From Cervus elaphus (lineage: Eukaryota; Chordata; Mammalia; Artiodactyla; Cervidae): DNA of 64,000 bases. The DNA lies in contig NC_057828.1 of NCBI RefSeq assembly GCF_910594005.1, positions 9,436,235-9,500,234 of the forward strand. The letters run 5' to 3'. The position numbers were made by a program, and so were the translations under genes. Positions 40,101 through 52,100 of this stretch are shown here, piece by piece. Within the stretch, counting starts at the first letter, position 1. Every line of letters begins with the position of its first letter. The notes beneath the pieces were generated by a model. It did not search any database. It saw only the letters and a list, made by a program, of their open reading frames with translations, and had not been told where the DNA came from.

Positions 40101-43100
40101 TGGTATGATTTTTATAAGGGATCCTTATAAAAGGATGAATTATGAGGTTGAATATTAGACAATAGATTTGGTTTTGTATTGATTTGAAGCTTCTTTCTAG
40201 ATATTCTAGGCTTGTAGAAATTGGTAAAAATATTGAGGATAGGGAGTCAAGATGTCACAGAGTCGGAGAAGAGAAACACAGATATGAAAAGTGGAAAACT
40301 GAAATGAACCAATTCAATTGGAATTCATCGTGTCAACATGACTCAAGACTTTTCAAAATAGTTAAACAAATAGAGAAATAGGTACATAGATTGATACATA
40401 AATAGATATGTGGATAAATACATAATAGTTCAGCATAGGCATAAGCACATTAATGTGTAATACACAAAATCAGAAGTAATGGCTTTCCCGTAGAAATGAG
40501 CACATCTACTGCCCAGATGTTAATTAAAAGTCACAAAGTCTCTGAATGGTTTGTCACATAGCTGACTAAGGCACATTATACAAATAATATTTAGACACAG
40601 TATTTTGATTAGCTTCTAAATTACCTTGCAGAAGGAAAATATTTGTAATGATAAATAGCTAAATTTCCTTGAAGGACACAAAGATACTACTTTTACGAGT
40701 TAGAAATAGAATACATTTTTAAAAACATTACGGACAAGAGATTACCTTCTTTGCAGGCTACTTTAGGATCCCATTTTCCATTTATACAGATTGAGTGTTT
40801 GAGTTCTGATTTTCCTCGGCATTGGTAACTTTTGTTGGTGTTATGATCATATCCAATTTTATGTGCCAGTTCTCCATCAGGTGGAAATAATTTTGACCAT
40901 TTACACTTCTTAAGTTCATCTTTTGCTATAAAATGAAAACATTCCCTTGAAAAGACTAGTTCTAAAGAACCAAATTGCTAATGAAAAATAGCTATGGAGT
41001 CAATAAAATAATGATGTTAGCATTTATGCCTACAAATTCCAGCAGCCAAGTTACTGCTGATCAAATTACATGAGATGAAAAACTATACATGAGCCTGAGT
41101 CCTGCGTCCAGTTTTTGAAATTTCAGAGAAAATACCCATCCTAAAGATTTCTGCCTTTTTGACTGGAATACTTCTTGATGATCTACACAGCAAATAGTCA
41201 TCACATGAATAAATTTGGTCCCAAATTTGAAATCTGTGCAAATGTTCATATAATTTGCTTGTTGACCTTAAGCATCTCTGCATTAGTTTTAACTCACAAT
41301 CTTAAAACAAGAAAATAAAAACAATTATCTGTGGACATAGCATGCCAAGTTGTTATTTTATATATTTTTTTCAAGAAATGAAATGAAACATAATAATAAA
41401 ACTATCCAAGTTTTATTATCCAATAATAACACCTATCCGAGGTGTTTTGTACAGAATCTTAACTTTTAAGCAAATCTTTTACCTAACCACCAAAAATGAA
41501 CAAATACTTGAAATAAGAAAATGGGTACTTAAAGTTACAACCTATCTTGTATATACACTTAGAGTCTTTGAGACACTATGTTATGTATCAGATCATTCTA
41601 TAATCCAATATAATGCCATGATAACAATTTTTTTCCAGCTCCAGGATAAGTTAAATATGGACTAAAAAGATTTTTATATAGATACCTATTTCATAAATTC
41701 AATGCAGTTGGAGGTTCTTTTTGAATTTGACAAAATATCTGTATAGGTCTTTGGCAGTATATGTTAATGATTTGTGAATGATAAAGGTTAAGTGAAATGA
41801 ATAAAATAAGGAAAAGTCAAGTCAAAGAAAAGTGATGATTTCAAAATGAAACTCTAAAAAATAAAATAAGGAGCTGAATTCAAAACACCCTGGAGGATTG
41901 AGAATTAGCCCTGTTTTTAAGATTTGTTCAGAGTATTAAAGGACACAAAATCAGTAGTATCCTTCAAGGAAAGGTGGCCAAAGGAAGATGTATACTCAAA
42001 AGGAGCAGTGGTGACTGTGGGCCTCATCCTAAGATGGACTGGTTTCTGGAAGGAAAGCAGACTTATTTTATTAGAAGAAAATAAGCATAGTAGGAAGAAT
42101 GACAAGCTATATTAGACAGAGTTACAAAATAAACCTTGAGAGAAGAAAACTGGAATAAGGTCTATTATAGAAAAAGGGAGTATATTAAACTGAATACAGG
42201 TAGAGGATTAACCTTTGCAAGGAAAGCTCTGAGGTCAGAAGAGTAATAATTGAAGCACACATTTTGGCATAAGGTAGAATGTAAAGTTAAATGAGCTGAG
42301 GTCATTTGAGGAGATAGACGAGGACAAAGATGAGGTTTGGTCTTGAAGAACTGGCAATTCCTAGGAGAGGAATGTGTTCACAAAAATTAGGGATTAATAA
42401 GGAAAAATTTATTGTTTAACTAAATAAACTCCTACTGAATGTCTGTCAAGTGGTCTTTTGAGTATGGGTCTTTCGACATACTGTCGGCGCAGAAAACAGC
42501 TATCAGTCCCTGCCCTCACTCAGGGCCTGAGCCTAAGCCCTACCTTCTTCTTGCAATAATTAATGACTAGAAATATAATGGAGTTAATAGGCCTGGACAC
42601 CCAGGGCTCTCTTTGAATGCAGAGCCCAGAGCCCAGGAAAACTCCAGGAAAGAGTCTATTCCAAGAGTAAAAATGAAAGAAGGCAGCTAAGATTGATTCT
42701 CCTGGTCAGTCATCAAAGATTCAGTCATCCAAAGGTCAGGATGAGTCTCTCACAGGGAAATATGTCAGGGCAGGTTTCTGGCCTCCCCCCAAAGTGCCTC
42801 CCATGATAGAGGGAGTGCCCCTACTAACAGGGCGGGCTTGAGCCCACCCTACGCAGCACAGAAACTATCTTTGCAGAATTTGAAACAGACTGAGAAATTA
42901 TCATTGTTAGAAGCTTTGAGAGAGGCAAGATTCCTACAGAAATGTATCAAAAGGGTATTCCCTCAACTCTAATTCCTGGTTTCAAATGTTCTAAAAGAAA
43001 GAGTATCCTATAAAAGCAAAAATGGCATTTCTGCAATGATAGTTGTATTTTCCTGGTAACTAGTATTCACATTCTAATCACATGAGTACCTATCAGTAAG

Positions 43101-46100
43101 ATTTAGCTTCACACTTATCAAGATAAATAATGTTAACATCAGGACAGAAAGATGCATAAAATTCTATTGCTAGTTTATATTTTTCCTCTTTAGACACATA
43201 TTGAACTATAAAAATCAAATGTTTGGGATCATTATATAATTTAAGATCTGACATTTTCAAGGATAACTCTAAGTTTCAACAGAATGTCTGCAAATACTAA
43301 ATGTCAATTTGAGATGTGTATTCTGACCAATGCACTGAGGAGGTTGGGTCCACTCTCCACTAATACACGTGATAAATCTGGGTCCAATCATTGTAAATGC
43401 TTCTCTGCAACTGAACTCTACCGAGTCGCCATGCTGATAGGGAGGGACAGAAGGCTTGACATCGCCGTGATCAATGTCAGGTATATCTCCACAGGTACGC
43501 TCCTCCTCTGAAAATCCACAAAAATATGCTTGTCTTTAAAATATTATTTAAATGTGTATATGGATACAAATAAAAATATTGATTTACCTTTAAATATTAC
43601 TAATTTTAATACATTACCAATACACACAGGTAAAGCTGTCCATTCTCCATCAACACACTGAATTTTATGAGAACCCTTCATCAGAAATCTGGGGTTGCAA
43701 GCATATTCCACGACCTCATTGTGTGCATATTCTTCTTTGTGTATTTCTTTCCCTTTCCCATTGAGAAGTTGAGGAGGTGGAGCACACGATTTTACTTTCC
43801 CTTCTGTAGAAATATTGTGTAAATTATGGTTACATTGTTTGTTTTATCACTGAAAAATCCAGCTAATGCAGAAATTTATTTCACTAACTGATCTTTTGTT
43901 TATTATATTATATACTTCAGCATTCTTAAGCAATGAAAAAGGAATAGTGTTTACATCAGACTCATGTTTACCAATTCTATTACTCATCTTGAACTAGCAT
44001 ATTGAAGTCCGTGTTTGCTCAGAAAGCATGTTCATTATCCAGACATGCTAATAGATATGCAAGCCAATTACTCAGTCTGGGTGTATAAATTACAGCAATA
44101 CTTTTATTCCACAGAAACGCTGCATGAAAACTTTTTGAAAAAAATATCATTTGAGAGAAGCATTTGAACAGTTTAACTTTGATTCATGTTATTTGATACG
44201 TGTGATTGAACTGACTTTAAGTTACTTTAACACTCTTTAGACATACTTGAGGACACTAGAGGTAAAGCCCACAGTATATAAACTATCCAATATTAATGGT
44301 GGAATTGCAGGAAAAAGGAAAACAAACAAGAAATCCCACCAGTGTCAGGTTCCTCATGCATTTCTGTGGATTCTCCACCACAGATTTCAAGAAGCACCTG
44401 GAGGTTAATTTCTTAAATAAAGAAAACTGAGGTATCTACTACCCAGCACATGTCCTTGGTGGGTTTGCTGTTGCTAAGTCGCTTCAGTCATGTCTGACTC
44501 TGTGCAACCCCACAAACGGAAGCCCACCAGGCTCCTCTGTCTGGGATTCTCCAGGCAAAAACACTGGAGTGGGTTGCCATTTCCTTCTCCACCTTGGTGG
44601 GTATATCTCTGGCTTAATATATTAGATTATAGATGCACTGGAAGTGGACAGAAAATTAAGAGAGGGAAATTAAATGGTTCATATCTGAAATCCCAACTCT
44701 TGCTCCAACAACTGTCAGATAAATATTTACCTTTACACGTTGGAAGTTTAGGGGACCATCCAAAGTGGTAGCACTGAACTGAATCTGCTCCAACCATAAT
44801 ACGGCCTTGACTGCAGGAGAATTTCAGCACATCTCCAACTTTAAATGCTTCTTTCCTGGGATAAGCATTTAAGTATGTATCCATTTCGGGAATACTGCAT
44901 TCTCTTTCTATTGAAAAAGATAAATAATTGAGTGAGAATATTTAATCACTGCAAAATAAATATTTGTGTCACATAAAATGAGGTGCTGGGTACTGCATAC
45001 ACAGAGGGACAGCACATTAATGCTCTTCCTTAAAAAAAATTACACTTTAGGTTTCATATACAATCTGGGACTTTTGAGAAATATTAAGGTATTGAACAGC
45101 AACATATACATCCTGATAATTTATTTGTAAAGACAACTTGTTAATACTGAATCTGATTTTATCACTGACATTTACAAAATATAATGCTACATTTTTGGTC
45201 TCAAAATGTATAAATATTCTCTCACAATTAAAAAAAAAAGACACAATTTTAAAATTGAATATAAATAAAAAAATGGTATTTTAAAAAATATAACTGGGAA
45301 ACTAGAACACACAAGAGAGACATTTCTCTTGCATTTGAGTTACAGGTACAATAAAAATCACTTAATTTTATCTACATGTGTAGAAATCAAATTGAAACAT
45401 GAAACAAAATGAGTAAACATGTTCAAGGTCACATAGGCATATTTTAGGTGTCTTGATTATGTATATGACAACACAAACATCTAAACTTATTGTACCTATA
45501 AATGATCTTAACCATTAATATATGTTTGATTATTCTGATTCATTTTAAAAATGTGTAAACTTATCATTGAAAATGTGTAAAATTATGAAATTTGTGACAT
45601 TGTTGTGCATGGATTAGTCTCTCAGTTGAGTCTGACCCTCTATGACCCCATGGAGTATAGCTAGCCAGGCTCCTCTGTCCATGGAATTCTCCAGGCAAGA
45701 ATACTGGAGTGGGTAGTCATTCCCTTCTCTAGGGGATCTTCCTAACCCAGGGATCACACTCAGGTCTCCTGCATTGCAGGCAGATTCTTTACCATCTGAG
45801 CCACCAGGGATTGCTACATATTATCAAAAATTGCATTATTCTTATTTGGAAACTTCCTATTGCTAAATAATTTACAAACTTCAAAATTGGAATTTAAGAA
45901 TTAGAATCTCACCAAGAAGAAGGATCATACTATCTAAAATTCTTCAAACATTACCATAAAATTATATATAAGCTAACTAGTTTTAAAAGTAATGCCCCCT
46001 CCCCCAAAATCCATAACTTTGTTTCTGCTTTTGTTTTAATGTTGAGTTGTGTAGCTTAGATGAGAGGTTACTCTTGATGAGAACCATTGGGATTCCTTTC

Positions 46101-49100
46101 CTAAAACTTTATTCCAAACTTCCACACAGCAATACTTCTAATGGTATGTGACTTTGTTTACATATTTTGTGCTTGTCTTATGTAAAATTCCTATTTTATC
46201 ATACTGTGTAAAATGCTGCTTTAAAAACAAAAAGATCTTGACATTAGGCTGTTTTCTAACTGCTGTTCTCACAGAGTGACTGTAGGAAAACCATGATCAT
46301 CTTGAAAGCCTTTCCCTTTACTTAGAATTGTTAGTAGCTCAATCATGTCCAACTCTCTGTGATTCCCTGGACTGCAGCTCGCCAAAATCCCATGGAATTC
46401 TTCAGGCAAGAATATCTCAGTGGTTAGCCATTCCCTTTTCTAGGGGATCTTTCCGACCCAGGGATCCAGTCCAGGTCACCCGCGATGCAGGTGGATATTT
46501 TACTGTCAGGTGGCTCAGAAATTTTGAAAGTGAAGGTACAGTCTCTCAGGCATGTCTGACTCTTTTTGACCCCATGGATTACACAGCCCAGCAGACTCCT
46601 CTGTGGAATTCTTCAGGCAAGAATACTGCAGTGGGTTGCCATTCCCTCCTCCAAGAGATTGTCCTGACCTAGGGATCGAACCCAAGTCTCCTGCATCACA
46701 GGCAGATTCTTTACCATCTGATCTTTTTTAATATGAGCCAATTTCTTTGCTGCCTTGGCTGCTGCAAAGGCATGTGTCTCTGCTGACAAATGGTTTCCAG
46801 GCTTCCTTTGCATAGACATCTTCCTACATAAACTTGACCCTCAGTCCCTTCTATTTTCTAAGAGCTTGGATTCTTTTGTTCTTAGAATACACTTATTGGA
46901 ACAATATAATAGAAATATTTTTACTTTTTGATTCATTATTTGCCTTAATTCATGTTGTTTTTTTTTTTCCATACTGGCATGAAAGCTCTTGAAAGGCATA
47001 CCACCTTCCCCCACTGTATTCTTCACAACAGGAGACAGGGATCAAGACTATCCCCATAGAAAAGAAATGCAAAAAGGCAAAATGGTTGTCTGAGGAGGCC
47101 TTACAAATAGCTGTGAAATGAAGAGAAGCAAAAAGCCAAGGAGAAAAGGAAAGATATTTCCATTTAAATGCAGAGTTCCAAAGAATAGCCAGGAGAGATA
47201 AGAAAGCCTTCCTCAGCGATCAATGCAAAGAAATTGAGGAAAACAACAGACTGGGAAAGACTAGAGATCTCTTCAAGAAAATTAGAGATACCAAGGGAAC
47301 ATTTCATGCAAAAATGGGCTCAATACAGGACAGAAATGGTATGGACCTAACAGAAGCAGAAGATATTAAGAAGAGGTGGCAGGAATACACAGAAGAACTG
47401 TACAAAAAAGATCTTCATGACCCAGATAATCACAATGGTGTTGTTAGGGGAAGCACACTAACTGAAACCGCCCACCCTGGCCAGGCACCATAGTAACCAT
47501 TTGCATGAGTTGTTTTATGACAGGAGAGCCTGATAAGGAATACGGAACTAATAAGCCACCACCAACCGGAAGAGTTCGGGAAAGGTCAAAAGGAAACACC
47601 GCGTGTCTATCCACTTCCCAGAATCCCTCTTGCTAGCATCCATCTTGGCTGAGCGATGCATGCGCCACCAGGAAAGACTCTGAATTAGAATAATTGGCCA
47701 AAGACTACCCGGAAACAAATCCCATCACCATAAAACCCAAGACTGCGAGCCACGCGGCAGAGCAGTTCTCCTGGGTTCCCTTACCTACTGCTCTCCACCC
47801 GGGTGCCCTTTCCCAATAAAATCTCTTGCTTTGTCAGCATGTGTCTCCTCGGACAATTCATTTCCGAGTGTTAGACAAGAGCCCAGTTTCGGGCCCTGGA
47901 AGGGGTCCCCCTTCCTGCAACAGTGTAATCACTCACCTAGAGCCAGACATCCTGGAATGTGAAGTCAAGTGGGCCTTAGAAAGCATCACTATGAACAAAG
48001 CTAGTGGATGTGATGGAATTCCAGTTGAGCTATTTCAAATCCTGAAAGATGATGCTGTGAGAGTGCTGCACTCAATATGCCAGAAAATTTAGAAAACTCA
48101 GCAGTGCCCACAGGACTGGAAAAGGTCCGTTTTCATTCCAATCCCTAAGAAAGCAATCCCAAAGAATGCTCAAACTACTGAACAATTCATCTCACATGCT
48201 AGTAAAGTAATGCTCAAAAGTCTCCAAGTCAGGCTTCAGCAATACGTGAACCGAGAACTTCCAGATGTTCAAGCTGGTTTTAGAAAAGGCAGACGAACCA
48301 GAGATCAAATTGCCAATATCCGCTGGATCATCAAAAGAGCAAGTTCCAGAAAAACATCTATTTCTGCTTTATTGACTATTCCAAAGCTTTTGACTGTGTG
48401 GATCACAATAAACTGTGGAAAATTCAGAAAGAGGTGGGAATACCAGACCACCTGACCTGCCTCTTGAGAAACCTGTATGCAGGTCAGGAAGCAACAGTTA
48501 GAACTGGACATGGAACAACAGACTGGTTCCAAATAGGAAAAGGAGTATGTCAAGGCTGTATATTGTCACCCTGCTTATTTAACTTATATGCAGAGTACAT
48601 CATGAGAAACACTGGGCTGGAAGAAGCACAAGCTGGAATCAAGATAGCCAGGAGAAATATCAATAACCTCAGATATACAGATGACACCACCCTTATTGCA
48701 GAAAGTGAAGAAGAACTGAAAAGCCTCTTGATGAAAGTGAAAGAGGAGAGTGAAAAAGTTGGCTTAAAACTTAACATTCAGAAAACAAAGATCATGGCAT
48801 CTGGTCCCATCACTTCATGGGAAATAGATGGGGAGACAGCGGAAACAGTGTTAGACTTTATTTTTTTGGGCTCCAAAATCACTGCAGATGGTGACTGCAG
48901 CCATGAAATTAAAAGACACTTATTCCTTGGAAGTAAAGTTATGACCAACCTAGATAGCATATTAACAAGCAGAGACATTACTTCGCCAACAAAGGTCCAT
49001 CTTGTCAAGGCTATGGTTTTTCCTGTGGTCATATATGGATGTGAGAGTTGGACTGTGAAGAAAGCTGAATGCCAAAAAATTGATGCTTTTTAACTATGGT

Positions 49101-52100
49101 GTTGGAGAAGACTCTTGAGAGTCCCTTGGATTGCAAGGAGATCCAACCAGTCCATCCTAAAGGAGATCAGTGCTGGGTGTTCATTGGAAGGACTGATGCT
49201 GAAGCTAAGACTCCAATACTTTGGCCACCTCATGCGAAGAGTTGAATCGTTGGAAAAGACCCTGATGCTGGGAGGGACTGGGGGCAGGAGGAGAAAGGGA
49301 TGACAGAGGATGAGATGGCTGGATGGCATCACCAACTCGATGGGCATGAGTCTGAGTAAACTCCGGGAGTTTGTGATGGACAGGGAGGCCTGGAGTGCTG
49401 CGATTCATGGTGTCGCAAAGAGTCGGACACAACTGAGCAACTGAACTGAACTGAACTGAACTCTTAGCCAACTTCTGGCACATATTAGGTGCTTGCTGAC
49501 AGCCTAAAAATGAAATTACCTGGGCTCTGGACACTGTTGAACAAGCCTGGCCTGTTTCTATAACAAGCTCACCCTGTGTGTCTATCTGAAATCCTGTGTG
49601 TCTATCCTGAACCTCTTGTTCTCTGCCACAATCAAGCCTTTTCAAAGAGTTATGTCCACATTCTGTATTGCATTTCTTACTAATAATTTATTTAGCAGGT
49701 TCTAAGTAGGTTTTTCCCTGTCTACTCCATCTGGAACTGTCTCTCTCACAATTATTGTTGGCTTCCATGTAGCCAAATCCACCACAATTTTAGTCTTTTA
49801 ACCTGGCTTATTAACGGAATTAGAAGTATTCATTAGTATAACTATTCTAATGTAGTTAGTTTACAATTTCCTTGAGTAAACTGCATGGCAGGCATTATGA
49901 CAAGAAGTTTATATGAATAAGCTATTTTAATAACTAAAAGATCTTTTGAAATATTAGAACATTTGTAAATATTAAATCATTTTACAGATTCAGAGGAGTG
50001 AACCAAGCTTCAAATAGGTTGTTGCCCTTAGATTCATACTTAGCAAATGGTGGAATTGGATATAGAACCATTTCAGGCTAATTCCATAGGAATTACTATT
50101 AGTCAAGTTATTATTCCTTGTTCTTAAATCATTTTCTTCTGCCCAATCTATGCAATATTCATTCTGACATTTTTTCCCCCTAAATTTTCCGGGTCCTCCT
50201 TTCTTTCTGTCCACATTGCCATCTATTCCTCCTCTGTCAGATGCCTCAGTGTTGGAAGCTTCAGAACTCAGTCTTGAACTCTCTTCTATTTTCATTCTAC
50301 ATCCTTTCCCAATCTGATGTTATTATTTACAGAGTGATAATCTCACGTGTGTATCCCCTGGCTAAACCTACGCACTCAACACTGCAGTTGACGTAGCCAA
50401 TGTTTATGGTCCCCACTGGCCCAACCACATCGTGTTCAGGTCAAAGGTGTGATGCTTTTGTGAGAGTGTTCTTTCTCCTGCCAGTATGACATACAAAGTC
50501 ATTTCCATTTTCTTGCTTGCTCATGAGAAAATGGTATTCAAAACATGAGTCCCTTCACCTTTTGCTCTTTCTGACAACCAACATTTAGCAATGTTATCTG
50601 CATTTATTACAAGGAAAATATATCCCAAATTTATTCTCTGCTCTGCATCACTTCAGCCAAGAATTTGTCTAATCCCCACACTTTTTCACCCACATGGTTT
50701 CTTAAGTCTTCTCTTGTCCATCATAAGCACAGCATACAGAAAAATCCACAAGCAGCCTTCAAAAATCTAGATAAAATTATATCATTCCTTTTCTTAAAAT
50801 TCCCTATGCCTTTTCATGAATCATAAAATCAATCAATGTTAATATGCCTTGAAATAACCCAGATCATCTTTCCTTTGCCTCATAGCAGCTTCAGCTCATA
50901 AAATCCTCTCTCATTGAGTAGAATCTGCCCACCTTGATATTTTCCAAATATTACTTTTCTGCCAAAGTTTGCATATAATTCTTCCCTTGACTTGGGACAC
51001 TCAACATTCACACTCAGCTTACCAGAGACTGAAGCCCTTTTTCCAACCCTGGAAAAAACACTTCTGATTGGCAAAATAAAAGAGATCCATGTCATTGTCC
51101 TCAGAACTTGTCAAAGTCAGAAAATAAAAAGCCCTGTCAAAACCTGCAGAAGTTAACAATAAGGTAGGAGGTATAAACAGAAAGTCAGGAGCAAAATACT
51201 TGAACCCGTTGCAAGACCCTGTCATTTTGATATTGAGTGAGTCATTGGACTTTAAAACTTCCCCTCCTTCTGGTTTACATTAAAGTAGAAGGAAGCATCA
51301 TTCCTTAAAGATGATTCTAGATCAGTGTAATTTGGTAAAAATAAAACACTTCTGACAATTACTGCTAAATTCTGTTTATCTTGAAGGAAGGAACATCTGG
51401 AAAAGAGCACCTACCGTAGCATGCAGCTTTATCGGACCAGCCGTTTTGACCACATACTATGGAGCCTGCGGTGCGTCCATCTCGGTTCTCATACCCGTCA
51501 AGACATTCGTAGTCCAGCCTGTGGTTCAGCCTGAACCACGTGCCATCACTTTTGGCTCTGGCCTTCTCAAATACTGGCCTGTCACAGGATTCTATGGGAT
51601 AATGGGATTACGATTTCATTTCTAATATTATTTAGTGGGCAGTTTTATTGAGTTTCATCTCAAGGGAAAAGGGTTTCACCAATTAGTATGCCCTAATCAT
51701 TAAAAATAAGACAAGGATTCCAGTGATATACCACTGTCCTGAAATAATTATTCAAAGTGAAAAAAAGTGTATTTCTATGCAACATTTTTCTCAACACTTA
51801 ATGTTCCTGAATTATTTGCTTTATGAACATGTTCCTCAGTTGCTATACTTATGTATTTTTTCCAAAGCTAGTATTAAAATAAGCCATTACAGAAGTATTA
51901 TACTATTTTCATAACAGCATTTTCTGAATTCATATGCCAAATTTATTAGCAGTTGTGACATATTTGCCAGAGAAAACTTAATTTAAAAAAAGTAATTTTC
52001 AAAAGGAAAGTTAATTTTTAAAGATGCTATAATTTTTTTTAAATTCACATGCTGATTTTCCTTTTCCAACTGTATTTCTAGTGGTTGTATATTCTTTTAT

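Noticed and set aside
43284..43511. Plus-strand open frame over the SCR12 exon
   Set aside because: Shadow of the real exon, which reads as a complete SCR on the minus strand with correct splice sites.
48398..49093. Open frame of 231 codons with reverse transcriptase wording
   Set aside because: It is the later part of a BovB reverse transcriptase with a frame break upstream and a YTDD active site; a relic, not a host gene.
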